From the NCBI RefSeq assembly GCF_030052815.1, contig NC_079505.1:20744956-20808955 (forward strand): 64,000 nt of DNA, read 5' to 3'. The notes beneath the pieces are model-generated. The model saw only the letters and a list, made by a program, of their open reading frames with translations. It was not told the origin of the DNA and did not search any database. Positions 46,601 through 59,390 of this stretch are shown in pieces; position 1 is the first letter of the stretch; each line of letters opens with the position of its first letter. The stretch is from Hevea brasiliensis. Its lineage: Eukaryota; Streptophyta; Magnoliopsida; Malpighiales; Euphorbiaceae. The position numbers were made by a program, and so were the translations under genes.

Positions 46601-47080
46601 CAGAAATGCACATACTGTGGGGATCTCCTATATGCTTGGGCTAGTCTTCCTGGTGTCAACCACATGTGCTAAGAAAGCCTCACAACCCTTTCTTATCATT
46701 CTTCTGGCTGCTGTGGCTAATATGATAGTAGAAAGATAACTCGTTCCTTCACCCACAACTGTAATCTCATCCCCTTCTGCTGTTTGTAGTGACATCCTCT
46801 TTAGTCGATAATCTACCATCGCCTGATGATGTGATAACCAATCCATTCCCAATATCACATCAAACTCATGGAATGGTAGCTCAATCAAGTCAGCTAGAAA
46901 CTCATATCCCTGTATCCTCAGAGGACAACCCTTGTAGACTTTTTCACCATGACACTATGGCCTAAAGGGTTTGTGACTTGTATGTCCTCCTCTAACTCCT
47001 CTATCTATACCCCTCTATCAACTGGCAGTGTGATACACACATATGAATATGTGGAACCCGGATCAATCAATGCACATACT
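46601..47080 (-). pseudogene. Element D protease
   Basis: The active site IDPGSTYSY lies near 47050 and GMDWLSHH near 46840. The frame is open from 46888 to 46628 and broken near 46945 by a small deletion. Confidence 0.82.
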
Positions 47081-48449
47081 AACAGATCATAAAGAGTAAA
47101 TGTACCTTTAATGACATTAGCTAGCTCTGGCTCATCTCGAGCTTTCATAGCATAAGCACGAGGTGCTACCCTAGTCTCCTGCCTCTGAACTGTCTTTGCA
47201 GTAAGCCTCTATGATGTACCACCAGACGTGCCTCGCAGTCTTCTACCCTCTCGTGTTGCTAGGCGCACCTCTCCATCTGGGGTGGAGCAGTGGGAACACT
47301 AGCATTCCTCTGCGGATAATCCTTCAGGAAGTGATCTGTAGACCCACATCTGAAACATCCACCAGTCAACAATCTGCACTCTCCTCTGTGGGGCCTGCCA
47401 CAATGTGTACAAGCTGGTGGTGGGGCTAATCCCCGTGTAGCTGAACCCAGAGAACTACCCACTGATGCACCAGACTGCCCTCCTCCTCTCCTTGGGGCAA
47501 ATCGGGATCTCTGCTTCTTACCTCAACCCTGAGTCTGACCCTGAGACTCCTTGGGCCTCTTACTACCCGTGTCTACTGAACTAGACTGACCAGATCCAGA
47601 ACCCCTCTTGCATTGCCTGTCCTTTCTGGACTGCTCTTTATTTCTGACTCTCTCCACATCAAGGGCTGATGCTACCAACAGAGAGAAATCGGTGAAGTGG
47701 TGAGATGTCACTATCAGCCTGATATTGTCATTCAGTCCATCCTCAAACCTTCTACATTTATCAGTTTCTGTGGGCATCCACTCCAATGCATATCTGCTAA
47801 GTCTCATGAATTCTTGCTCATATTCGGAGACTATAAGCTGCCTCTGTCTCAGTGCCAGTAATTCTCTTCTTCTGGCCTCCAAGTACACATGACTGATGTA
47901 TTTCTTTCTGAATTCAGCCAGAAAGAACTCTCAAGTAATCTGTGTAGGCTGTACCACTCTCGATACTGTCACCCACCATCTATAAGCATCCTTTTGTAGT
48001 AGTGACAAAGCACACTCCAACTGCTGCTCTGGGATGCAGTGCAATTGCTGTAATACCCTCTTTGTCCTCTCCAACCAATACTCTGTTGCGGTTGGATCAT
48101 CCTTCTTCTTACCCCTGAAGTCAACTGCCCCATACTTCTGCAGTTTCTCTAGTGGGGATCTATGTACAGGTTGTGGCTGTGGGGGCGGTGGTGGCTGTAC
48201 AGGTGGTGATGCTGGTGGTGGCTGTGGCTGTGGAGGTGGAGGTGGCTGTGGCTGTGGGATGGCTCCTGTGACCTAACGGAGTAGCTGAGTCATCTCTTCT
48301 AGGAAGGCCTGCTGTGCTCTCCCTGCAGTACCACGGGATGACTCGGCTCTATTGCTTCGCTCCCTACCAGGAGCAAGTGCGGGTGCGTGACTCTCTACCT
48401 CCTCCTTTATCGGTCCTGGAGGTCCGTGCTCTGAAGGATCAGATGCCAT
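47081..48449 (-). pseudogene. Element D gag
   Basis: The start is at 48447-48449 (MASDPSEHGPPG). A Pro/Gln-rich stretch lies near 48170-48260 (runs of PQPQPPPP), followed by KYGAVDFRGKKKDDPTATEY, DAYRWW and YLEARRRELLALRQRQLIV, ending in a Ser/Lys/Gln-rich part. The zinc knuckle near 47345 reads CFRCGSTDHFLKDY, with the last Cys replaced by Tyr. Stops near 48273 (after TQLLR) and 47930. Confidence 0.85.
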
Positions 48450-48574
48450 CGATCCTATAAAAAAGACAAAGAACATATCTGCATTAGTGTCACCTTGACT
48501 TTATTTAAAGGCCCATGCATGTGATGCACTCTATCTATTTATAACTATCTAGGTCTAGGACCGCTTAAACCTCT

Positions 48575-48586
48575 GCTCCGATACCA
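48575..48586 (-). other. Primer binding site, element D (one mismatch)
   Basis: The minus strand reads TGGTATCGGAGC, one base off the iMet-tRNA complement. Five bases to the LTR end at 48592. Confidence 0.85.
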
Positions 48587-51500
48587 CTAAATGTGATGCC
48601 CCTTACCCGTCTACTGTATAGCCTAGCAAGAAGTGTCACATTCGGTGTCGGAGCACCCTATCTTGTCTTATCATGTCTATTGTAAACTTTTAATATCATT
48701 TAAAAGCATATAATCCATGTGTAGAAATTTTTTTTTCTTTTATATAACTTATTTCTGTGGAGACCCGGACAGAGACTCCTCTGTTTTATTAGTATCTGGC
48801 AGGTTCCACTAATCACATGTTAACATGTTCATATTCATTTCACACATTTCCATATCATATTCTCCTTTATCATATCATTCACAATTATTTATGAGATCTC
48901 AAAAAGTATCATCTATTGCATTCATATAGAAATTCATAGATAATAAATTACAAGTTTTCATTACAATCTCAAAGTTTAATTACATTCCAAAATGAAATAC
49001 ATCATGTTTTTATGTACAATGAATAAAAGAACAAAATCTAGACATACATGGGCCCTACCAACAAAATACAAAAGACTGAGGTGACTCTGGACGGTGGAAG
49101 ATCTGGTCGAGCTCGCTGTGGCACTACCGTGCCGCTATGGTCGCTTCTGGATCGTCTCCAATACCTGCGCGATGGAAAATCAACGCGCTAAGCATAATGC
49201 TTAGTGGTGTATAATTTATAATAACAATAACTAAACAATTGAAATAATAATGGCAATTTGTAATTTCTGGGTCTTTTACATTTTTATTGCACTTTGAAAA
49301 CAATTAAAATTATTGGGATCTTTTTTATTTATTTATTGTATATTCAGTCTTAATTAATCATTATCAGTGCCCAAGAAACCTATAACAAATTATAAAAGCT
49401 GGATACACGAGAGTATACTAGTTAGACAGAAATATGTCTATCCAGTATACGTCAGTCATGTCAGGCATGAAGCCTGCGGGCAGGCATTTAAGCTAGATGT
49501 AATATTAGGCACAATGGCCAACGGGCAGGCATAAAGCCTGTAGAATAATCATGTCAGACAGATTTTATCTGTTAATGATTATTCCTGTGGACAGTACTGC
49601 TATCTGTAGTCCCTAATTGGTATATTAATTGATCCAAACTAAATAAATAAGTCTAGGCATACTATGGGAAATTAAATATTATTACTTATTTACTTGAAAT
49701 ATTCATGTCACTTTATAGTGGGAAAATAGGTCCCACATGCCCCTTTCATGTGGTTTAGTGTTTAATGGCTTGTTAGGGTTAAATTCCTACCATAGGATAA
49801 TTTATCTTATGAACCTTTCTTTAGGTTCAATTTTTGTGTCTTACTTTTACCTATCCATTTGATCAGTTTGTAGCCACTGTTGGGCCACACTTCCTTTATG
49901 GAAGTTGTTCCCCTATGTCTTATCTTTACTTTTCCTTTTGAATCATGTCAATTTGATTTTTAGAACTCAAGTTATGGTCGGGTAAGCATAACTGACTCAT
50001 TTCTAGATTCTAGTTCCTTAACTAGGCAGCTTTTGGACTTAAACTTTACCTAATTAATGGAACATGTTGCAGTCACTTTTAGGCATAGTGATCTTCATAG
50101 AAACTATTTCCCTACGTCTTGTGGTCACTTAGAATTTTTAATCACAAATTTTCAAGTTTTGTGGAATTATTTATGGCCAATTAACTGACCTAGACTCATG
50201 TGCCCTGTGCCAACAGGTGTTCAGTTCAGGTCAGTGATTGCAGGTCACTTTTTGAGGTTCTTTCATTCATAATTTGAGGTAGGTTTCTAAAACAAAGTTG
50301 TATCCCTATTTCTCAGGTTTTTGGAAAGGTATGGCACATCCCAATTGGATTTTTCTAGTGAGAGATATGACTAAAAGACTGTTTTGGGGTCAAGTGAAGT
50401 TTGGTCAGATTCCAGGTTTTGATACAGTGACTTGTTCTAACTATTTGACCTAGTTCTCTTGATTCTGGGTGTTGGTCAAAATACCAATTTTATAGGTCTG
50501 TGTCTTGTAGACATTTTGTCACTAGTTTTTTTACATTTGAGTTCTTGTAGACCAAGTTATGGCCATTTTGCCAAAACTGATCGTGTAAGTTTATGTCCAG
50601 CAATTTCTGGGCAACCTAATTCTGGACAGTTTTGTGACCCAAATTGGGCTAGCAATTTTGTTTGGTTTTTAGCATTTCTTGGTTTAGTGGTCCTCACAAA
50701 AATTGTAGCCTTATATCTAAGCTTTCCAATAGTATCAAATTCAGGTCATTTGGACTAGTATAGAGGGAGTTATGACCAAATGAATATGTAATGTTCATTT
50801 GATCATTTTCTGGGTTTTGTGCAGGGTCATCCGGATTTGGGCAGTGTTTAGGTCAAGTTTTGGATAGAATTTGGGCATGGTTTCTTCATGAAAAATGGGC
50901 TATTTTGGGTCTAGTTTCACCTCCAATTGGCCTCATACCAATTGGAGTCACACAATTTCAGTTATGGTTCATCAAACACACTGGACTCATTGAGTCCCAA
51001 TCTGCAGAAAACAAGCACTCCCAATTTTCAATTTCCTCCAACTTCCTTACTTCAATTGGCATGCATAGCACTTTTATAAGCAACAATCTCAACTCAATTA
51101 CGTCAATCTCAACAATTACACAAAATCCTTAAATCATGTACACAAACCCTAACTTCAAAGTTCCAATTTGCACAAACACAACACATTCAAACTCCCAATC
51201 ATATCAACTTATCAAACATCCTCATGGAACCCATTTTCATCATTTAAAATCATCAAACCCCAAAGAGTTCCATGGCTGCCGAAAATGGTAACATCATGGG
51301 TTCATGGATTTCTTTTTAATTTCATGGAATTTACACTTAGTTTAGCATGATTTTCATGCTTAAAGAAGAGAGATTAGGAGTTTAGGGCACTAACCTTTTT
51401 GATCTCTTTCTTGGCTTGTATAAACCTTGGAATTTCTTCACTTTATGATAATCAAAAGCTTCCTCTTGGTGTGGAGGTTAATTTTTGTGAAGGGTGTTTA

Positions 51501-51639
51501 GGGTTTTGGAGTAAGAAACTTAGAGAAATCAAGCTCAAAGCTTGATAAAAATGGAGGACTTGTACTCTAATGGTGGCCGGCTCAAGGGAGAGAGAAAAGA
51601 AAGAAGAAGCTTGTGGTTGGTGGCTTTTGTCTTCTTTTA

Positions 51640-51641
<2 letters not shown>

Positions 51642-51695
<54 letters not shown>
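51642..51695. repeat. (TA)n microsatellite, about 54 bp
   Basis: An uninterrupted alternating TA run in D's 5' LTR. The 3' LTR has only a short TATATATA stretch at the same place (near 28215), so it has expanded in one LTR. Confidence 0.95.
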
Positions 51696-51697
<2 letters not shown>

Positions 51698-51868
51698 GTA
51701 CTTTAATTTTTTAAATTGTCATAAGCTTTTTCTTTTCTTTTCTTCTTCTTCCTAATTCATTTCATAAATTTTAATTTGTATTAATTATTTTAATTCTCTC
51801 AAATTCTAAAATTTTAACATTTAGGTCAAAATTTACCTTTGGGGGTGAAATGACCAAAATGCCCTTCA

Positions 51869-51873
51869 TGGTG
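51869..51873. repeat. Target-site duplication of element G, left copy
   Basis: TGGTG, repeated at 62666-62670. D's 3' LTR shows the empty site (ttcatggtgcatatcggg, near 28404). Confidence 0.92.
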
Positions 51874-54804
51874 TGTAGACCCTTATTTTGTGATGAGTAT
51901 GTGCATTGAGGCTGTGGGAAACCCGATGATGAAAAATTATATGACTGTAAGATGTAATTGGAAGCATGGAGCTGAATTATTAATTCTGTGGCATGATCTT
52001 GAAAAAAAAAATAATAATATGTTTTTTTTTTGGAAGTGAATTTAATTAAATTTAAATAAAATTTTGTTTTGTTTAAATTTAATATAATTTTTAAATGTAC
52101 CTAATTAAGTTTAATTGGGCCACATGGGCCTAAGAAAGCCTAGTTAGAAATTTTAAATAAGACCTGTTTAATTTATTTTTTGAAAATTAAAATAAGAAAA
52201 TATCTTTTTCTCTATCCCTCTCTTCTTATTGGTTGGAACACCTCACCCATATCCTAGTCTTACCCAAATTCCTTGATCCCAGTTGTTTAAGTTATCTGAA
52301 CTTTATCACACTAGGACTTCAAACCCTATCACACCTCTTTCTCACTCCCTATTGGTGCCTTCCCTTTTCCTTCTCTTCCCATTGGTTGAAACACCTCATC
52401 CATATTTCAGTCTCACCCAAATTCTGCAATCCTAGTTGTTTAAGTTATCTAAACTTTATCACGCTAGGACTCCAAACCCTATCACACCTCTCTCTCAAAA
52501 TCCTATAAATACCCCACTGATAAAGAAAAAAAAGGGGAGATGGGAGGAAAGAGGAAGAGAAAATTCAGAGCTATAAGAAATTTAGAGATATTCAAGACTC
52601 CTTGAGTTCTTCCTTATTTTTTTTCTTTTCTTCAAGAAGATTTTCATACAAGATTTCTGGAAGGTCAGTTTTTATTGTTTTCTTTTCAAGATCTATGCCA
52701 CACAATATTTTAATTCTATGCTCTTTGTATTTAATTTATTTTATATGTTCATATAGATCATGTAATAATGTTTAATTTGAGGGGATACACAACTCTGCAC
52801 ATGTTTAGTTTCTGTCTCTCACATTTTTATTATTTTTCTTTATTTTCTAAATTTGTAAAAAATTTATAAAAATTATATTCATATTCTACACGAAATTCCA
52901 TTAATTTTAGGCTCAAGAATCACTAAAAAAGCTTTAATATTTTGTAAGTTATGGCTATTTGAAGTTAGGGTTCCTGTAAAATCTGATTTGCAGGATATCC
53001 GAATTTTAGAGCCCATATCTCCCTTGTTCCTTAATATTTTTGTGTAAATCTAGTGTCTAAAATTAACTTCAGAATCTTATGAATCCTTTCCAATTGGTTT
53101 TGCATTCATATCTGTTGTGGTTAATGAGTTATGAATTTTACAAAAAAGTAATATGATTTTGTCACTTAGAAAAGTTATGATTTATGTAGACCATTCGGCT
53201 GGGTTTTGTTTGATTTATAAATTTTATGATCTTGTATGATATGTAAGCTATCTTCTGTAATTTTTTTTATGATTTTTAGGCATGTATAACTATTTTTAAA
53301 AAATCGGATTTCTTGCTACCGTTAATCTGCCAGAATTTAGAAATTGTATATTTATGCATGTTCTTGTATTTTCTTGGGTTTTAATTGATATTTGATCTAT
53401 TTTTCTGTGTTCTTTTAATTCAAGAAGTGTTATGAAGTGTTTGGATCATGTTAGAAGACTTAGACTATTATGTAGTTGTAACTAATTAGGAATCTTAACT
53501 CTTTAGAAGACTAGAGTTAGAATCCAATGTAAATTGTTATTAATATTTTCTTTATTTCTTTTATTTTCTTTAGTTTCTTTATTTTTTATTACAAACAAAA
53601 CTGGTAAGTAGCACTAAGGTAAGTACCAAAGAGGGCATTTGCGTGGAGCTTATATGGAGCTAAACGGGAGTAAGCCAGGGATATCATATTAGAAGAGAAG
53701 ACCATTTTTTAAGGGTAGCTTGCCCCAATGGCAACTGCATTTACCAACAGGTAAGTAGCTCTAAACTTCTCGAATAACCATTGGCATGAAATTGTAGTAA
53801 TAATAGAACTTTTATTTGGTAAATTAAAATTAACTTTATTTTTAATTTAACTGACTTTTGCATGTAATTAATTTAAATAAATACTTTGTAAATTAAAATT
53901 AATCTTGTTTGTAAATTAAACTAACATTGGCATGTAAATAAATTTAATGTAATACTTGATAATTGTAAAATAAATTTGCATGTTAGAAATCTTTATTAGG
54001 TTGTGATTGTTTGGGCCTTATGTGATATTAGAATAAATTACACATGTACATAATTAACTTAGTTCAATTATCCTTAGGATAACTTGGTGAAAATTAATTA
54101 ATTAGGTTAAATAGAAACGTAGGGTTATTTGAAATTGAATTTTATTTGTAAATTAAATTCTCAATAATAAATTAATTTTAATTATCTGGTAAATATCATT
54201 TAAATAATTAGCAACCCCATAGATAGGAATTACTTGTGCATGAAAATTGTGTGTAAACAACAACCCTTTTGTGAATTACTTGCGTGTGTAGGATTAGAAT
54301 TGCATTTTTTAGGATGAAGTTTAATAAAGGAATGATAAACAAGACTTTTAGAAACATTAGTAGAGGACTGGCACTCGAATTAACGAGGTTAGACTAGGCG
54401 TAAGGGGTGCTTAACACCTTCCCCTTACGTACCCACTATCCCGAACCTAAACATTGGGCTATGGTAATGACGGTTGTAGAAACTCTGCAAGGAGTAAGTT
54501 GCCATCCATGACCCTCGAAAGAAACATTGAATATGTCCCGGTTATTACCCGGGTGGCGACTCCTGTCTATCTATGCCTTCGTGGCATAAATCCTTAGTAC
54601 CGTGGTAGTGTTATGGGAAGACGGTACTTACCAGTGGTTTGATTCTATTAGGATTGTATGAAGTGCATGTCTAGGAAATGCTGTCTAAGGAGGTGGTACT
54701 TAAGTGAGACCATTGTGACTCCACCATCTTTCCTGGGCATTATCTGGTGTATTTTATATAATGCTAATAGATGATATTTCACCTCACGCCCCCCTTGCCC
54801 TACA
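51874..54804 (+). repeat. Element G 5' LTR
   Basis: TGTAGACCC...CCCTACA, 2931 bp, partner of 59743-62665. TATA box at 52504-52510 with a purine-rich leader downstream. The plus-strand frame at 52233-52508 lies in U3 and is not credible. Confidence 0.93.
52504..52510 (+). promoter_or_regulatory. TATA box, G 5' LTR
   Basis: TATAAAT in cctataaataccccactg, followed at about 30-40 bases by an A/G-rich stretch. Kept in the 3' LTR at 60374-60380. A good match to a plant core promoter by position and sequence. Confidence 0.6.
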
Positions 54805-54807
54805 GTT

Positions 54808-54817
54808 TGGCGACTCC
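54808..54817 (+). other. Primer binding site, element G (tRNA-Arg type)
   Basis: TGGCGACTCC, three bases after the LTR, complementary to the 3' end (GGAGTCGCCA) of a plant tRNA-Arg as I recall it. This PBS type is used by Ogre-like elements, unlike the iMet sites of A-E. Confidence 0.75.
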
Positions 54818-55659
54818 ATTAGGGATTAAATGGATAGTTACTCCAACATGTTTCTATTAGTCTAATATTATTACTTTGTTAAACTAGTTGCATTACACTG
54901 CACTATCACACGGATCACCCTTACCCTTTTAGCCCCGTTAGTACTAGCCAAGGAGACCATGGTTCTACTCGAGCTATGATGAATTGGTGAATGCTAGCAC
55001 CCCATGCCCGTACCTTCGAGTATATAAAAGAGCCACAGCTCCAGCCCTTGTGCTTAATGGATAAGCTCTCGCATGGGTGATCCTTTTCCTACCCAATGAA
55101 GCCCATGAGCCATAGATTTCAACCCTAGGTACCCCGTAGATTTTTGTTGTGCTGGATTCGTATCCTTACTATTCAAACCATAAATTCTAGTGGTAGTTGA
55201 GATGAACCTAGGCCTATGCATAAACCCAATGTGTGTATAGGCCCAAGTCCATTTTAAAACCCATGTTAAGCAAGAGGATGCTTATTTATGGTTAAACTTT
55301 AAGGATATAAATCATTTGTTTATAAAGGAAAGGTCGTCCTGGACCACCCCCTGTTGATGTGTCCAGTGTACCGTAGCCTAGGACAGAATTTTTTCTTACT
55401 TTGTGCGTGAGAGTTGAAGGTATAAGGGGGCGAAGATTCAGTTCTGGAGATTTTTTTTTCGATTTTGATTCAGTCTTTGGTCCGATCTTAGTTCAGTTTA
55501 TACGGTCTGGTTTTGGTTCTATTAGTACGGTTCGGTTTTGGTTTTGTAAAAGTAAAGGCAAAAAAAAAAAAAAGAGAAAAAAAATGGTTCATTCATGCAT
55601 TGCATTCATGTACATAGCATATTTAGGTTAACCCTTAAATCCTATTTTTTTGAGCAAAC
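54818..55659 (+). other. Element G 5' untranslated leader
   Basis: No credible coding region. It contains short A runs near 55560. It lies between the PBS and the first ATG (55660) of the gag remnant. Confidence 0.55.
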
Positions 55660-55872
55660 ATGGCCTCAAAACACACCAAAGAGACTTCCAATCAGGTCAC
55701 TTGGGTTAGGAAAGGGAAGAGACTAGTAGGGATTTCACCTGCACTACTTAAGATGGAAGAAACTATGGCCGTGCTTGATGAAATATTGAACGCCAAGATG
55801 TTTGAGCTAGAAGAGAAAATTGTGGTCAACTTTAGAAAGAGGCCCCCAGGTAGGCCAATTAAGTGGCATTAA
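55660..55872 (+). pseudogene. Element G gag N-terminal remnant
   Basis: A 70-codon frame from ATG at 55660 (MASKHTKETSN...), with Leu/Glu-rich spacing in the middle that could form a coiled coil. I do not recognise a domain; its position after the leader suggests the start of gag. The capsid that should follow is missing, as the next recognisable piece is the Cys/His linker at about 55960. Confidence 0.5.
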
Positions 55873-55959
55873 AGTTATTGAGGTTCAAATTGTGTCTCAC
55901 ACTCTAGGGAGATTTTTTCCAATTCAGCCAACCCTTATTCGAAGTTTTGGAGCATCTCA

Positions 55960-56720
55960 AAGCTCAAGACCTCTTATAGCTCTTAGCACCCAGACCACTA
56001 CCAAATCTACTCCCACCTAGCTATGATATCAACCAATGTTGCCGGTTCTACCAAGCCCACAGTCATGACATCGACTGATGCTTTCAACTTAAGGATGATA
56101 TCTAAGATCTAATTGATTACAAAAGGATAATTGACCCAGAAAATCAACCCAAAAGCCCCATTCCTAGCCAAAATTTCCACCTACACCAGGTCTCTACATG
56201 ATCTCCATCACCCCAAATAACCCTAACAGAATTATTGACTTTATCCAACCCATCCAAAAGCCCAATGAACTTATCCAACCCATCTAAAAGCCCAGTGAAC
56301 CTATCAAACCCATCCAAAAGCCCAATGAACCTCAGTCTATAATAGTTATTGACATTTGTGATAATTCTAGCTATGATGAGGGTCCTTTAGATGTTTGGAC
56401 CAATTTTGATGAGGAGGTAGTTGCATTACAACTAGATGGTTCAGTTCCACTAGTGTCTGATTTTTAAGTTATTGGGATCTATAAAAACTAGATGGATCTA
56501 AAAGTGACTACTATGAAGAAAGAGATGAAGTTTTTTCTTAGCACAGGGCTAGGAGGAAGTATAGATGGTCTGGTGACTTTTCTTGAGATAAAGGGGTAGA
56601 TCACGAGTCATGGTTTGGGCTATGAGCCAACAGAAGAGGAAGAAGAGCTAAAGCCTCCTAAGTTCTTGAAAGAGGGGACAATTACCTTGACATATGATTA
56701 GGGGTTACCACATGTGAAAG
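55960..56720 (+). pseudogene. Element G gag-protease linker remnant
   Basis: PPSYDINQCCRFYQAHSHD, then CFQLKDDI and DLIDYKRI, match the C..H...GH....C-LK-I-DLID pattern typical of Ogre/Tat polyproteins upstream of protease. Stops occur inside. An in-frame 10-residue repeat follows (56241-56330), then an acidic segment and GLGYEPTEEEEE near 56620. The protease active site is not visible. Confidence 0.6.
56241..56330 (+). repeat. Three 30-bp repeats in G
   Basis: Units start at 56241, 56271 and 56301 (consensus ttatccaacccatccaaaag then cccaatgaac). In the likely frame each encodes about ten residues around QPIQKPNE. One unit carries a stop. Confidence 0.9.
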
Positions 56721-57175
56721 AATTAGAGCAGAAAATTAGCACCATTGATCTAAAGACTGCATGGTAGCCAAGAACCTAAAACTACACCCTTAAGTTTGAG
56801 TTTGTCTTTTGTAATGCTCACAGTAGTGATACTGATGTTTCCAATTCTGATGTACTTGATAAAGATTTTGAGGCAAAGATCAATAACATGACTAGTCCTT
56901 TTGCTTACTTGTTTGATGTTTATTCTAATAGGCGTATGCATGGCATTCATAATCATTTAGAATTTATTTCGATTAATGCATCAAAATCAATCTCTATTAA
57001 TTTGGGTACACCAAATAATCCTAAAGACATTAAGTTAGCTGAAGATTTAACCCAAGAAGAAAGAGATAAATTTATAGCCTTGTTAACAAAGTACCAAGAA
57101 GCACATGCCTCAAGCTTAAAATTAGATGGCCGATTCCCAAGCCAAGCTAGTGTCCCCATAGGAAAAGAATGATCA
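56721..57175 (+). pseudogene. Element G RT front-end remnant
   Basis: Acidic FEAKINNMTSP, then INLGTPNNPKDIKLAEDLTQ and FIALLTKYQE resemble the segment just before RT in Tat/Ogre polyproteins. The RT fingers, palm and RNase H that should follow are absent: the next recognisable domain, at about 57300, is integrase, so a large internal deletion lies near 57175-57300. Confidence 0.6.
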
Positions 57176-57259
57176 AAAGTTGACTTAGCTAGTTATCCTA
57201 ATGAGGAGTAAAATTTCATGCTATGAAGGATTAATAGTAGCACATGTGGACCTAGAGGG

Positions 57260-58010
57260 AGAAGGAAAATGATATGAAGACATAAGAGGTCTCTGGAAGT
57301 GAGAGAATACTCGTAATAAGCCTACAAAAGAGATAGAGCAATAATTCATAGATTAGCCACTCAATTTACTTTAGCTGGGGGGCAATTCTACAAACTCTTA
57401 TGTGTGATAGAAAAATAGGCTGAGCAAATAATGAAAGAAGTACATGCAGGAATGTGTGGTCCCCATATGAATGGAAAGGTTCTAGTTGAAAAAAAAAATG
57501 TTCGAAACATATAAGGATTGGCCTGAAAAACTCCTTTATGTTCTTTAAGGTTATCGTAGTACTACAAGGACATCCACGAGGGCAACCCCATTCTCTTTAG
57601 TGTATGGGACTAAAGTAGTGCTATCCATTAAGCAAGAGGTCAAATCCTTAAGAGTGATGTTAGAAGCTAAGATCCTAGAAAATGAGTGGGCCTAGAAGAG
57701 ATATGAGGAACTAGCTTTGATTGATGAAAAGAGGATGTGAGCCTTGTATCGTATGCAGGCTTATCAGAGGAAGATAGCTAGAGCCTTTAATAAGAAGGTG
57801 AAGCCAAGAAAGATCAAAGAGGGAGACATGGTTTTGAAACAAGCTCGGCCCATCCCTTTTGATTTAAGAGGAAAGTTTACCCAAGCTAGGATGGTCCATA
57901 CATAGTCAACAAGATCTTACCACAGTAAGAATATCAGACCTGGATGGGAATGAATTTCAAGAACCAGTCAATTTAGACAGGCTCAAATGGTACTTTGTGT
58001 GAGATAGGCC
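57260..58010 (+). pseudogene. Element G integrase remnant (ends only)
   Basis: The N-terminal spacer and part of the zinc domain (YKRDRAIIHRLATQF, then HAGMCGPHMNGK near 57445) are joined to the late core and C-terminus (YRSTTRTSTRATPFSLVYGT near 57550, YNKK-like AFNKKVKPRKIKEGD near 57790). The catalytic core between them is deleted at about 57490. Several stops. Gives the lineage but no activity. Confidence 0.72.
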
Positions 58011-58580
58011 CGCTAGGCTGAAAACCTACAAAAGGCGGTCTAGGCAAAAGTAAGGGTTAAAGAAAAAAAAAAAAAGAAAAGCAAAAAAATACTAGATTGA
58101 AAATCTACAAAAGGTGGTCTAGGCAAAAGGAGAGATGAGAGAAGATCTGGATGGAAAACCTGAAAAGGCCATTCAGCAGGTTATAAAGCTTATTTCTAAC
58201 TTTGGAAGGTTGAAAATTTGGTAAAACTAAATGTAAGAGGGAGTAATGGTGTACCTGAATAAATAAAGAAGCTTTTATTGCATTAACCAGGAATATATTT
58301 TATTTAATTATGATTGTGAATGTTTGTGTCTTGAGGGATACATCAAATGATTAAGTACTTAAACTGCATTATTTTGATTTAATCTATGTCTTCTAAGTAT
58401 GACAAGATAGGTGCTTGATATGAATGCCCTGGCAATTGTCCAATTTCAAAAAAAAAAAAGAAAAAAAAAAAGAGCTCGCTAGGTGGAAAACCCAAAAGGG
58501 CCGCTTAGGCAAAAGTTAGAGCAAGCTTGCTGAGATGAAAACCCAAAAGGGCATTTCAGGCAAAAGTTAGGGCACAAAGA
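57990..58580 (+). repeat. Dispersed 40-50-bp repeats in G 3' UTR
   Basis: Five diverged copies of a unit with a gctag/gctgag start, a gaaaacc...aaaaggg core and a ggcaaaag end, near 58008, 58092, 58150, 58470 and 58525. Poly-A/G spacers lie between some of them. Confidence 0.75.
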
Positions 58581-58910
58581 ATTGAGTTCATGGAAGAGAA
58601 AGGAGTCAAGGCAGAACAAGATTTTGAAATGGCTTTAGAATAATGAATCATGGGGGGAGAAGAAAAAAGAAAAATCAGAGAGAAATTGTATTGTGACCTT
58701 GAGGAAGTCTTTTTTGGTGAACAGTTCTTCTAAAAAATTTTGAGGTTATAAAAAAGTTTTTGCAAAAAGAGGTCCCCGAGAGGACTAAGTTTTTTTTTAG
58801 AATCTTTAGTAAAATCAGCATGCCCATGATAGGAAGTAGCATACAAGAAGCACAAAAATCACAAAAAGAGTTTTGAGACCCAGTCATCTTAATTTTTTTA
58901 AATCATGAAA

Positions 58911-59388
58911 TAGATATTTTTTTGATAAAGTCCTTAGACATTGTTTAGGTTACATGGCATAGTTGTGTAAGGAGCAGAAGAACACGCATCAACATGTCAC
59001 CTGTAGGTGTGTAAGGCGTAAAAGAACATGCATCACCACAGTTTCAAGTGTCGAATTGCGAGGGGGTCTGATTCTTCCTCAGGATAGCAAGGGGGATACG
59101 TAGGTAGTTTAGGATCGCGGTCCTAAATACGAACCCACAACATTTCATGATAGATATTTTTTAATAAGTCCTTAGACGTTGTTTAGGGCCCATGGCATAG
59201 TTGTGTAAGGCGTAGAAGAACACGCATCAAAATATCACTTATAGGTGTGTAAGGCGTAGAAGAACATGCATCACCACAGTTTTAAGTGTCGAATTACGAG
59301 GGGGTCTGATTTTTCCTCAGGATAGCGAGGGGGATACATAGGTAGTTTAGGACTGCGGTCCTAAATACGAATCCACAACATTTCAAAT
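58911..59388 (+). repeat. 240-bp tandem repeat, two copies, G 3' UTR
   Basis: Copies start at 58911 and 59151 (tagatatttttt...). Each contains an internal doublet of a gtgtaaggcgtagaagaacatgc-like string and a cgcggtcctaaatacga-like end. Confidence 0.88.
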
Positions 59389-59390
59389 CA

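Larger units (their letters stand above)
48592..51873 (-). repeat. Element D 5' LTR, main part
   Basis: Colinear with the 3' LTR 25160-28628; interrupted at 51873 by element G and completed at 62671-62889 (total about 3.5 kb). Carries the hairpin at 49181-49210 and a long AT microsatellite. Confidence 0.92.

Noticed and set aside
51570..51755. Frame encoding a Tyr/Ile alternating run
   Set aside because: It is a translation of the TA microsatellite.
55401..55631. 76-residue frame in the G leader
   Set aside because: Phe/Gly-rich with a Lys run from poly-A; no conserved feature, and it ends before the gag remnant.
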